From positions 1 to 36,871 of the forward strand of contig NW_014013448.1 of NCBI RefSeq assembly GCF_000611645.1: a DNA stretch of 36,871 nt. The letters run 5' to 3'. The notes beneath the pieces are model-generated. The model searched no databases. It was not told the origin of the DNA and saw only the letters and a program-made list of their open reading frames with translations. The stretch is from Monoraphidium neglectum. Lineage: Eukaryota; Chlorophyta; Chlorophyceae; Sphaeropleales; Selenastraceae. The position numbers and the translations under genes were made by a program. Of the stretch, positions 12,101 to 21,913 are shown piece by piece (the stretch's first letter is position 1; each line of letters begins with the position of its first letter).

Positions 12101-12105
12101 TGTAA
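12101..12105 (+). promoter_or_regulatory. RPL32: TGTAA polyadenylation signal of eL32
   Basis: TGTAA occurs 85 bp after the eL32 stop codon. TGTAA replaces AAUAAA as the main polyadenylation signal in chlorophyte algae, and its position fits a short 3' UTR. Confidence 0.7.
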
Positions 12106-12206
12106 CCACTAACGGACAAGTTGACAGAACAAAACCACTCTATGTACCGGCACTGCTGGGGTGCAAACCTTTCGTGCAGTCGCGAGAAACTCTGAAAAGC
12201 ACGGAT

Positions 12207-12211
12207 TTACA
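12207..12211 (-). promoter_or_regulatory. TGTAA polyadenylation signal of the minus-strand glycine-zipper gene
   Basis: TTACA on the plus strand reads TGTAA on minus, 105 bp beyond the stop of the small glycine-zipper gene. It faces the eL32 signal in a tail-to-tail arrangement about 100 bp apart. Confidence 0.6.
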
Positions 12212-12315
12212 ACGCCGCCCACTTTGGTCGCTTCGACTGCTTTCCTTGCAGCCGCTTCCTCGTGTGCCAGGCAGGTGCAGCTCTCCTCGCTCAAGCAGGC
12301 AACTGTATATGCCGT

Positions 12316-12627
12316 TCACTGCTTCACTTCCTCGACACCAGACAGCTCCTCGTGCAGGTGCCGCACCTCCTCTGCGGCACGGCCGGGCTTGACGACTTCC
12401 GCCTCAGGCCCTGCCTCCTCAACCTGCTCCTTCTCAGCGAGCTTTCCCAGGGTCGCGCCCACCCCTGCGCCAACACCCGCGCCGAGCCCGGCGCCGAGGG
12501 GCCCGCCGAGTGCGCCGACGGTCGCGCCGACTGCTGCTGCAGCTGCTGCTGCTTTGGCTACGTGTGGCCGCTCCTCCTCGGTCACGTGGGCTGTGCTAGG
12601 CTTACTGTCATCAGGGTGGTCTGCCAT
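12316..12627 (-). CDS. Small glycine-zipper protein (minus member of a divergent pair)
   Basis: This is a single uninterrupted frame of 103 residues starting at MADHPDDSKP. A frame opening six bases earlier begins with GTG, so the ATG at 12627 was chosen. The N-terminus is acidic and polar. Residues about 26-62 form an Ala/Gly-rich stretch with repeated G-x3-G spacing (GATVGALGG, GLGAGVGAGVG), a glycine-zipper motif expected to make tightly packed membrane or amphipathic helices. The C-terminus is rich in Glu and Lys. I recognise no named family. Glycine-zipper proteins include membrane-associated and stress-induced small proteins, but that function is not shown here. It lies head-to-head with a second glycine-zipper gene 309 bp away that also starts with MAD. 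Confidence 0.75.
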   Translation of the reverse strand: MADHPDDSKPSTAHVTEEERPHVAKAAAAAAAVGATVGALGGPLGAGLGAGVGAGVGATLGKLAEKEQVEEAGPEAEVVKPGRAAEEVRHLHEELSGVEEVKQ

Positions 12628-12714
12628 GGTCACATGCAGCAGGGTAGTTGGGATAACGTCTGATGAGCTTTGCAGCGTTTGAGAGTGGCGTGCTGATTTG
12701 GAGGGGAGGACCTA

Positions 12715-12731
12715 TGACTCAGGATGACTCA
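12715..12731. promoter_or_regulatory. Tandem TGACTCA (bZIP/GCN4-type) sites
   Basis: TGACTCA occurs at 12715-12721 and again at 12725-12731, ten bases apart and therefore on the same helix face. This heptamer is the classical GCN4/AP-1 type bZIP binding sequence, and plant-lineage bZIPs bind related cores. Factor binding here is not demonstrated. Confidence 0.45.
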
Positions 12732-12774
12732 GGGAGTCGGGAGCTGCCGCACTGCCGGAAGCAACCGGGGTAAG

Positions 12775-12806
12775 TATGTCGGGATTTCCAGGAAAATCCC
12801 GACATA
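12775..12806. repeat. 13-bp perfect inverted repeat in the divergent promoter
   Basis: TATGTCGGGATTT (12775-12787) and AAATCCCGACATA (12794-12806) are exact reverse complements around a 6-base centre, CCAGGA. With a single unpaired A, the CC/GG at the centre also pair. It could be a dimeric transcription-factor site or an RNA hairpin in the 5' UTR of the plus-strand gene. Confidence 0.85.
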
Positions 12807-12936
12807 TTTTCCAAGACCTAGCAGTTCTTGCAGCGCCCAGTCACAAACGCAACGCAGCTCCTGGCTCACCACACCCTGCACAGCTGGTACAGCTCAGCAC
12901 CCGCTTCAGCGCCCTCACACAACGTACAACGGCGCG

Positions 12937-13275
12937 ATGGCAGACAACAAAGCCAGTGGTGACCGCTCCATCAACAAGGGCCTCCCCGCTGTCGACCCCG
13001 CAGCAGTTGCTGAGAAGCAGGCCTCCCACGTGCAGGGCGACGTGGCAACCGGCGGCGCTGCTGGCGCGTCCGTGGGCGGCCTCGTGGGCGCGGTCGGCGG
13101 TCCGGCGGCGGCCGTGACGGGGGCCGCCGCCGGTGCTCTGTCTGGGGCCGTCGCCGGGGCGGTCGTGGCTACTGAGCGCGGCCCTGCGGGTGATGCAGTG
13201 AACATGGGCGAGTTTAAAGAGGCTGCCGTTGGGCCTGGCGCTGTGGGCGGTGGCAAGCGCGAGAAACGCGACTGA
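12937..13275 (+). CDS. Small glycine-zipper protein (plus member of a divergent pair)
   Basis: This is a single frame of 112 residues beginning MADNKASGDRSINKG. Residues about 28-72 are an uninterrupted Ala/Gly/Val stretch with G-x3-G spacing (GAAGASVGGLVGAVGG, then GAAAGALSGAVAGAVV), a strong glycine zipper long enough for one hairpin of two helices. A polar tail rich in Gly and Lys (GGGKREKRD) follows. The layout of polar head, glycine zipper and charged tail matches its divergent neighbour, so the two may be ancient paralogues, although sequence identity outside the zipper is low. The intact frame and a TGTAA about 280 bp downstream support a real gene. No function is assigned. Confidence 0.75.
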   Translation: MADNKASGDRSINKGLPAVDPAAVAEKQASHVQGDVATGGAAGASVGGLVGAVGGPAAAVTGAAAGALSGAVAGAVVATERGPAGDAVNMGEFKEAAVGPGAVGGGKREKRD

Positions 13276-13558
13276 CAGCTGTGTGCACGTCCGGCTGCCG
13301 TTCAGGCCCATGAACGTTGCCGCGCTGCTGGCTGATGCTGCGCTGTATCTCGTGGGACTGTTGCTGGGGAAACCGTACCTCTGTGGCACGGCCTGCCATC
13401 ACCAGTGCCGAGTGTCTGGGAATTCACAAATCATACCTGCCGGATGTGCGCTTGCAAGGACCATTGATATGGCGTTTTACAGTCCAGTACGTACAAGTAT
13501 GAGGGCCACGCATGGGGCAGTGCTGCTAGTGTTTTAATGACGCATGCGTGCAGGAGTT

Positions 13559-13563
13559 TGTAA
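13559..13563 (+). promoter_or_regulatory. TGTAA polyadenylation signal of the plus-strand glycine-zipper gene
   Basis: TGTAA lies 284 bp after the stop codon and is the first one seen downstream on this strand. It is a plausible end of the transcript. Confidence 0.5.
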
Positions 13564-14389
13564 TCGGGCTTGCTTGCTGGTGATAAATGCAAACCAACGA
13601 TCAGCTGAGGTTGACGGATTGCAGGCCTTGCGCTGCAAGCGGTGCCGCCGTTCATGCACACATCGTGCTGCTATCCAAAGCAACAGCTCTATAGTTTGAT
13701 TATCTTATCGATGTGTGGGGTGCCAGCGCAGGGCACAGATGCTTGAGGGCCGCACTCTCAGGCAGGTCCGGGCGGCTTGAGGGGCGCCGCATTGGCCAGA
13801 AGGGCCCACGTCGATACAGCGCTGCGGTTGATTCAGCCTAGGTACAGTATTGTCTCAGATGAATACAAAGCTCAGTCCTTCCTGGACACACGCTGCAGAG
13901 AGAGCCGAGCTTCACTTCAGCTTCAGCCGCGGATTGCCCAGGAACCCTTCAAACGGGCTTCTCCGATTGAATTGTTAAGAGGCTGTCAGCAATTTTTCAC
14001 TCCCTGGTGCCAGGCTGACACTGCGAAATTGATCTAGGTCCTCGCAGCAGCAGCAGCTTCAGCAGCCATGGTGGCCACGCAGCACGCCACAATATTGATG
14101 AGATGTATTTATTCATGACGTGGGGTCTCGAGGCCTTGTTAGCTCCCCACGAGGCTGTACGCATCACACCGGACGAGCGCGGGCCTTTGTCCAGGGGCAC
14201 GTCGTGATCGTGTGTCTTACAGCGGTGAACGGCTCCTCTGTTGCTTCAACAGCTTGGCGGTGGCCACCACCTCGCCGCAGCGTGCACGTACCAGCGTGCT
14301 GCGCGCTTTTCCACACTGCCTGGGTGTGACAAAGATCGGCGGGAGCCACAGCAGTTGGTCGGCTGCCAGCGGCAGGGCTGCAAGGCTAG
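13564..14389. other. Intergenic region before the DHHC acyltransferase
   Basis: This stretch of about 0.8 kb presumably holds the promoter and 5' UTR of the acyltransferase gene. Short open frames are present but none has recognisable protein similarity or plausible splice partners. No RNA gene or long repeat was seen. Confidence 0.45.
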
Positions 14390-17378
14390 ATGCCTTTCTA
14401 CGCGTCCGAGCGGACGGGTAACCGCGGCAAGGCAGACGGGCACCACACCAAGCTGCGCATCTACCAGCAATGGCAGGGCAATGAGGTGGGGCCATGGCGA
14501 CGCAATATGCCTGGTACTGGCCGCCGGGGCTCCTTACGTTGGAGTCTGAGCATAATTCAACGCGTGCAATGCGTCAGCAGTACAGCCGGCCATTGTACTG
14601 CAGCGGTGGTGGGCGTGTTGTGCACTTTGCTGAGCCTGCACGTTGATACTACACGTTGATGCGTGGCGCGAAAGCATTGCCCTGGCCCCGTCACCTGCCC
14701 TCCTTCAACTGTCCAGCGCTTCTTCTGCTGGGGCCATTGCATGGCGGGCCCCAACTGGCGCAGCTGTATCGGGTCACTGCTCCTGCTGCTGGGGCCGACA
14801 GTGGTGTTCTTGATATGGGTCGCCTGGTATATGGGCCAGCGCGTCAGCTGGGCCATCTTTGTCGTCAGGTGCGCAGCATGGGCAGCCTGACGGCCGCATT
14901 ATGTTGCAGCGGATGGCTTGGTGACGCATTTTGGCCACCTTCAGGGCTGCTGGGGCGCCCATAACAGTAGCACGGGGCTTGTCTGCCAGTCCTGCGCCTG
15001 CATTGCGTGGCCCCGCTCCACCGGCCTGAGCGCGAGAGCTGCTGCACGACCTTTGCCCCCTACACGACAACTCTGCTACTGACCACGCCGCCCCTGCCCC
15101 TCTGCAACGTGCGCAGCTGCATCATGCCTGCGACCTGTGTGAGCTGGCTGCTGATGACGGCGTGCAGGGACCCGGGGGTGCTGCCGCGGCAGGAGCCGGA
15201 CGAGGAGTGGCTCAGCGGCCGCAAGCCGCGCACCAAGGAGGTGGTCGTCAATGGGCACCCAGTGCAGGTGGGCGCGCCTGCAGGCCGCCCGCCGGGCGGC
15301 CCGGCCGCCGCTGCTGGTGTACGGGCAGCAGCTGCCCTCGGGCGGGGCCTGCAGGCGGCGGGCACTGCCGGGAGCTCCGGTTGGTGGCCGCGGGTGTCTT
15401 CTGAGTCCGGCGGCAGCAGCCGGCTGTACCTTCGTCGCTGAGGCAGCGGCATCAGTGTAATCCTGCTACCAAGTTGCTTTGCGCTCTGTGGCTGCTCTTG
15501 TCGGTTGCTTGACCATCCTTCTTCTGAACCCGCCGTGACAGGTGCGCTACAATGACACGTGCCACTTCTACCAGCCGCCGCGCGCGCACCACTGCAGCGT
15601 CAACGACAACTGCATAGAGCGCTTTGATCATCACTGCCCCTGGGTCGGGACAACCATCGGCCAGGTGGGGGCGCAAGCGTGACAGCAGGCGGCATGTGGG
15701 TATGGACGCCTGCTTCGCAGCTGAGCTGCGACCTTTGGCCGCACGATACCATTGCAGAGAGGGTTGCCTAAACGGCGCTGATTAAGAAAAGAGATGCCGT
15801 GCCCGCCACACTTGCAAGTGCGCGGCCCGGCAGTGGCGGCACCTCATGTCGCCGCCTGGCGGTTGCCGGGTCGTCCACAGTTCCCTGCCCCGCCCACCCT
15901 CAAACGGCGCTCCTCTTTCTCGCGCCCCGCCCCACTCCCGCCCCACCCCAGCGCAACTACCGCACCTTCCTGCTGTTCATCTATGGCACCACCATCTACA
16001 TCATGTGGACGTTTGGCATCAGCCTCTGGTCCTTCTGGATCAAGGCGCGCGACCTCAAGGCGGCCGGCAAGAGCATAGAGATCCTCACCATCATAGCCGC
16101 AAACCCTGCGGGGGTGGCGCTGTGCGTGCTGTGCTTCATCTTCTTCTGGTTTGTGGGGGGCCTGTCCGGCTTCCACACATTCCTGGTGGGCACCAACCAG
16201 ACTACATACGAGAATTTCAGGTGCGACAGCGCACGACCCGCCTTGCGGTTCGCTGCGGTTGCTCTGAATCCTATGCTTAATCCTGTGGCAAGCTAGATGG
16301 GAAGCTACTTGTACTCTTGTTGATCGACAAGGGCAGCTGGTCATGTTGGGGCCGCCCCTCTGAACGCCTGGCGCACCACGCACACCAAACGACTTTTCAT
16401 CCCTGCCTCTCAACTTCCCGTCACCCCGCTGCTGGCTCACCTCCATCGTGGCGCGCAGCAACCAGCGCCGCCACAACCAGGGCAGCGTGACAAACCCCTA
16501 CGACCTGGGGCTGTTCCGCAACTGCGCCAATGTGTGGTGCACCAAGGTGCCGCCCTCAAAGATAGATTTCAGGTGAGGCCACAACAGCCCGCTCGGGGAC
16601 GGGGCAGTGGTTGCGTCCCGACATGCACCCAATCACACGTCCGTCTCGGGCGTTCCATGGCGGTTTTTCTGCCCTGAGGTGCTGGCTGTGTCTGACCGCC
16701 TATGATGCGATGAACTGCGCGCGCGCGCGTGTCGCTCACGCCAGGGCTTTTGTCGGCGAGGCGCGCAAGGCGCAGGCGGCCGCGAGCCAGCGCTCCCTGC
16801 AGGCCGACAGCCAGCGCCTTGACAGCCAACGAACAAACGCGGAGGACAGCCAGCGTTCGAACGTGGTGGAGGGCAGCTTCCCCTCCTACATCGCGTCAGG
16901 GCCCTTTGAGGGCGGCGAACCACGTGTCGGCGACAGCCGCACGCCGAGCGCCGCCCGCTCGGCGGCCTTGGTCGGCGCAGGCGTGGGCGGCGGCAGCATA
17001 ACGAGCGGCGGCACTCCGCGCGGCGGGGGCTCGATGGGGCAGCCCGCGTCGCGGCAGGGGTCGCTGGTGGGTCCTGACGGGAGCAGCGCCTTCTTCCAAG
17101 GCGCGGCGGCGGCGGCCGCTGATGCGGCGGCTGCGGGCAGCAGCGCTGGACGAGGTGTGGCGGCATTGGCGCCCGAGCGCATCTCGATCGAGATGCCGCG
17201 CAGCGTGGTGGTCTCGCGGCCATTGACAGATGCGGAACACCAGCAGCGGTGGCGGCGCCAGCAGGCGCAGCAGCAGCAGCAGCAGCCGCCAGCGCTGCAG
17301 CAACAGCAGCACTTGGTGCAGCAGCCATACCAGCCAAGGCCAGGCCACCTGCGCACGCAGCGGCAAGAAGCGGGCTGA
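14390..17378 (+). CDS. DHHC-type protein S-acyltransferase with degenerate zinc ligands
   Basis: Seven phase-consistent exons (14390-14485, 14717-14868, 15117-15267, 15542-15664, 15952-16220, 16459-16572, 16745-17378) give 512 residues. The start [14 protein letters not shown] leads into the plant-type [24 protein letters not shown]. There are four membrane segments: about 44-68, 83-102, 178-203 and 215-240. DPGVLPR follows the second. The cysteine-rich loop carries the catalytic DHHC at 162-165, and TTYENF and a later NPYD are the usual family motifs. The enzyme would transfer palmitate from its own Cys165 to cysteines of membrane-associated proteins. Three positions that are normally zinc-binding cysteines are Asn137, Asn154 and Thr171. 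The tail (about 300-512) is Ser/Gly/Ala/Gln-rich and probably disordered. The second membrane segment looks short, so the exon 3 boundary is the least certain. Confidence 0.88.
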
Positions 17379-18246
17379 GGCAAGGGGCTGCTGCAACACG
17401 TCTGGACGCTTGTACATCTTCTTTAGAGGCAAATTGACATTATCCTGTTTGGTGCTGCCTTGAGTTCTCTTCCTTTTGACTTGTGGCCATCCACATGTAG
17501 GCAGAAAACCTGCTGCCCTTGTCTAGTGCCCTTCTGTCTTGGTAACCCAGGGCAGACCGTTCTGCAGTCCCACTGGTCTCAATCCCGTTTCAAGCAAATA
17601 GCTGGTGCTTGCACTGGGTATGTAGCAACAGGCGGCCGATTGCAAACAGGTATGCGTTGTCAGTGGCGTTGCGGGTATCGACGGCGCGTGTGCGGTGTGC
17701 ATAGCTCGCACGTATGCAAAGGGTATGTGCAGAGACAATCTGAAAGGGTCACTGGCAAGTGTTGTCGGCAGGACATCTGCGTACCCGTCAACAGGTAATG
17801 CTGCTTGACAACAGCTGCATCAGGCTGCAGCCTCGCCCGGCAGTGGAGCATTCAAGACCCATATTGGGAGTTGTGAAAGGTAAAAAAAACTTGCAGTTGC
17901 GGGATGTGAGCGAGCGCTGCACAACAAACGCTCTACGCTGTGCAGAAGGCAACATGGCCACAGCCGACGCCGCTCCGGCTGTGTGCCTATCTTTCGTTTG
18001 ATGTCCTCCTGCTGGTGCTACAACTCGTGCCCCTTCGCTGCAACTTCTGTCTGGACGCCTGGCGCTCCGGCGTCGCGTCGCTGCCTCACATTAGTGACCT
18101 GGGGATGAACACTCAGTACCTGAACCCGGTTGCCTGTGCAAACGCATGCCGGCCACCCTTAGTTCCGGCCAGCCTGCGCCGCCTGTGCTCCACTCGACCG
18201 CGCGGGCGTCGTGGGCAGTGAGCTCTTGCGCTTGTCAATTGCTGTC
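17379..18246. other. Convergent intergenic region between the DHHC gene and POLD4
   Basis: Two genes converge here, so this holds both 3' UTRs. No TGTAA was seen on either strand close behind the stops, and no recognisable gene. A frame at 17940-18221 (plus) is open but resembles nothing known and is treated as chance. Confidence 0.45.
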
Positions 18247-18975
18247 TCACACGCGGTTGTGCCATATGTTGTGATTCAGGGGGCTGTCGTTGCCAGCGGC
18301 GACCAGGATCTCCTTCACATCCTCAGGCGGCTCCAGCCCCAGGCGCGCGGCGCGCTCCCACCTGCTTGCAGCGGGTAGATTCAGAGCAGAGTCGCAGGCT
18401 GTGCTCAGCAGGCTGCTGCGACTACAGGACAAGAGCCCCGCGATGTGCATGCGCGTTGGGGGATTTTGAAGCAAAACCAGCGCCAAGCAGTGCTTGCAGC
18501 CTCCATGTCTGCAGCGGCTCACCGCTCCAGTCGCGTCATCCCTGTGCAGGGGCCAAACTTGCTGAAGTTGCAAGGCAAGGAAACATAAGGAGCAAGGGGG
18601 CTTGAGTATAGGAACGCAGCGGACTGGCTGCCGCCGCAGCAGCAGCAGCAGCAAGCGAGAACAGCGCATGCGCCACAGCACGCATGACACGAACCTTTGC
18701 AGGTCGAACTGCCGCAGCAGCCGCTCCTCCAGGGTAATACCCTCTGCGATTACAAAACGCCACGACGTTGTGATGCCGGGGTACACGGCGTCTCGAAGAG
18801 CGCGCAAACCCACCGTCCAAACAGACGAACCTCACTCACCAGACTCGAGCCCTGTATATTCCTCTTGCTCACAGACTTGCGCTATCCGCGCAGCAGGCAC
18901 AGGCGCGGCCTGCGGGCCCTTAGGCCGATCCACATGCCTTTTTTCCTGCTTGAAATAGCTGCTGACCTTGCTCAT
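18247..18975 (-). CDS. POLD4: DNA polymerase delta small subunit (POLD4/p12)
   Basis: Four small exons, 18975-18840, 18743-18695, 18561-18523 and 18361-18247, join in phase to 112 residues, the size of p12. The conserved core is complete: LEERLLRQFDLQSKFGPCTGM, then LERWERAARLGLEPP, ending in NIWHNRV. This matches the POLD4 signature of (R)xFD, (F/Y)GPC-G-xR, RW-RA and a C-terminal W motif. The N-terminus MSKVSSYFKQEKR resembles a PCNA-interacting (PIP) peptide, with Val at the hydrophobic position and Tyr-Phe as the aromatic pair. The middle is a Pro/Ala-rich acidic linker. The subunit stabilises the DNA polymerase delta holoenzyme and its PCNA contact in the nucleus. It lies just downstream of the pseudouridine synthase gene in the same orientation, about 420 bp away. 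Exon 3 is only 39 bases, so automatic annotation may miss it. Confidence 0.92.
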
Positions 18976-19396
18976 TATCAACGAGTCGAGTGTAAGTAAT
19001 ACAGTACAACGAGAGTTAGGCACCGCCCAGGGTGGGCGTTCGCTTCTTTCAGCACCATGCGGAGCTCAGTCACTCCCCCCTTGCTGATGCTCGAGCTGCT
19101 GCTGCCCCTGATCGCCACGTGCGGTTGCCTGCTTCTGCGTATGCATACACATATATGATCCACCTGCCTATGATCCTCAAGCCACTTGTCGCATTCCAAG
19201 TGTGCTCCGCCACACCCCCACCATGTGCCCCCGCACACACGCATGCACGCACGCACGCACGCTCACACGCACGCGCGCACACACACAAAAACCAGCCCGG
19301 TGAATGACATCAAAATGGATGGACGAAGCCCATGACCAGTCAGCCTGACATTTTACTGCAGCCATGCTGGACACCAACAGATCACCCTAACAGTCA
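18976..19396. repeat. Gap between PUS1 and POLD4 with a CA/CG-rich tract
   Basis: This 421-bp gap between co-directional genes should contain the 3' UTR of the pseudouridine synthase gene and the POLD4 promoter. At about 19237-19287 it holds an alternating purine-pyrimidine tract (CACGCACG and CACACA repeats), a sequence type able to form Z-DNA. Confidence 0.6.
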
Positions 19397-21514
19397 TCAG
19401 TAGAGTGCGTCAAGCTCGTCCACATTCGCCAGCTGCTGCTCCTGCTGCTGCTGCGCCGCCACAGCTGCCGCCGCCTGCCGCTGCGCCGCCAGCGCCGCTG
19501 CCGGCGCGGCAAGGGCCGCGCGCTTGGCAGCGCGCTCGTCATCGTTCTGATATTCAAAGGGGCGTGGGGGCGCAGGGGTGCATAAGTGAGTTTCGGGTAG
19601 CCAGGTCGACTCACAGCCTGCTTATTTCACCCATTCCGCTGTGCCAGACTCAAAGCCCACCAGAACACGCCCACCAGAACACAGCACATGCGCGCCCTGG
19701 CCCTCCGCTGCCCCTCTGAACGCACGCCCTGCCAAGCATCACCCTACTTGCCCTGAAAGCAGTCCAAGAGCAAAACCTCTGAAATGGTCGCACTGCGTGC
19801 GCACCAGGCCGTCGTTGATTTCTGCGTTGCCGCCGCGCCGCACGCCCTTTGCGCTGCGGCGGCTGAGCTCCTGCTTTCTCTGCTTGACCTGCCGCACCTT
19901 GGGAGCCGACGCCCACGCCTCAAACCTTGGGGTGAAAGGATGGTGCGGTGCAAGTGAAATGGAGGCAGCAAATTGTTCCCAGTGAGCTCGCGTGAGGCTG
20001 CATGTGAGACCACTCCCACCAGCTGCATGGCCGCCACGGCATCCACAAGCGGAAGGTGAGCATGGGTCCTGGAGCTGTTCTATTCCACTATTCGTGTTGT
20101 TGGAACGCTCAGCCTGGCAGCACACCCTCTGGTGCTGCACCTGAACGTGGGCTCGTTGTGCAGGGTGCGTATCCACTGGGCGTTGACCATCTCCGCCTCG
20201 TCGCGCGCCGCCATCTGCTCAAACACCTGAGACGGCAGGGTTGGACACAGGGCGTGCTCTCCTGGGTGCATGTGCTTTACGCGTGTGGGCCTGAAACCCC
20301 TCAAGCGCATGGATGCAGTTGTTGTGCCAGATGGAAAGTTGGCTAGGTGTCCGAGATCTCAGCAAAGCTAAGCATCAGAGTCCTCAGCAGGAAGCCCACC
20401 GATTCCCATGCCGCCCCATTCACGTATGTTCTGCAACAAAAGAGTAGCCGCCTTGTCTCGACGATACACAAGTGTTTGACCCCCACCCAACCTTTGCACA
20501 CCCTCGTACAAATGCCTGCCGTACACAAGCATACGCGTCTCCCGCACGCGGGCGTGCGCGCGCCCGCACACACACCTGGTTGACCTTGAAGGCCGTTGCC
20601 GCCTCCCGAAAATCGTCCAGGGTCATCGGGCCGTGGACCGACGAAAAGCGGCGGTTGTAAGCGTCGAAGAACGCCTCGTCCTGAAGAGGGCGGGGTTCAA
20701 GGCAGCCGTGTCGCAATGCGTGTGCGAGTGGACCAGGTTGTCGCGGAGTCGCTGCGGAAGAACTGAGCTGCAAAGCTCAAATACTTGGCAATGGTGCATG
20801 CAGCGGAAGATGTGTCCAGGTGAAACGTGCTTGCATGAGCGCACATTCAGCGCATGACAGGCCTGCGGCCACGGGACCGCACCAGGAAGAGTCCAAGCTC
20901 AGGGGCCATGGGCACGTTGAAGTCGCGGTCGGGGTCGAGCGCGGCCTGCAGGCAGGCCTCAGGCGCGGCGCCGCGCATCACCGCCACCGCCATGCCCACC
21001 TGGTTGAGGGTGGGCAAGGGTGGAATTGTGGAAGCGTGCGCCCGGGGTCGAGCGGCAGGGAGCGCATATTACACAAGGCTTGCAGCGGATGGGGTAGCAC
21101 AAAGGTCCAGGGCAAGAAGGTGGGTCGTGGCAAGCTGCCCACGAATTCACTGGGATTGAGTTGTTATCCGTCCCCCAGACGCCCTACGCCGTGCAGCACC
21201 CCCAGCACACACCCGTGGCTAGCCCCGTTCCTCCTCCCCGGCCCACCATCTTGCGGATCTGGTGCATCATGAAGCTCTGGCCCAGCACAACCAGCCGGGC
21301 CCACTTCTGGCCGCGGACCTCAATGGTGCCAGGACAATGGTAAGACAGGATGTAGCGCTGCGCCTCGTTGCTGTACGCGTCCACCCTGATCTGCTCGGTG
21401 CGTGCGCGTATGACATGTGCGTATGAGAGGGAGAAGGAGAGGGTGTGCGTCGGGGTACGCGTACGTGCGCCGGCCCGTGTGTGTGTGTGTGAATGTGTGT
21501 GTGTGGATGTGTGC

Positions 21515-21553
<39 letters not shown>

Positions 21554-21865
21554 CGTGCGCGCACGAGCACAAGCACGCAGACAAGTGGACCCTGTGCCTT
21601 GAGAATGCTGCGCGCCACCTTGAAGCCAGAGATGTCTGCGCTTTCTTGACACTGCTCAAGGCTCACTGGCTGTCAATCCAACCCCCTAAAATCCCCTTAC
21701 CGTGTAATTGTGGAAGTTGTGGGTCCCGCAGTACTGCTGAAGCAGCCCGTTGAGCTTCTCCCGCTCTGCCTCTGTGAACTCGTAGGTGCTGTTCGCCACC
21801 TCTGCCCGCATCCGCCGCAGCCTGTCGCTCCCGCCCCCATCTGCATCGCCACCTCCGCCATTCTC

Positions 21866-21913
<48 letters not shown>

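Larger units (their letters stand above)
12628..12936. promoter_or_regulatory. Bidirectional promoter between two glycine-zipper genes
   Basis: Only 309 bp separate the two divergent start codons, so both promoters and 5' UTRs must fit here. The region contains two TGACTCA heptamers, a near-perfect palindrome and no open frame of note. Shared regulation of the two genes is an inference from this spacing. Confidence 0.6.

Noticed and set aside
12775..12806. Palindrome as a bacterial-type terminator
   Set aside because: The context is a eukaryotic promoter region, and a run of T after the stem is short (TTTT) and not meaningful here.
14164..14389. Short frames upstream of the DHHC gene as an extra first exon
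   Set aside because: The ATG at 14390 already gives a typical N-terminus, and no upstream donor joins in phase with conserved sequence.
17940..18221. Plus-strand frame of 93 codons between DHHC and POLD4
   Set aside because: No similarity or splice context. It lies where 3' UTRs are expected.
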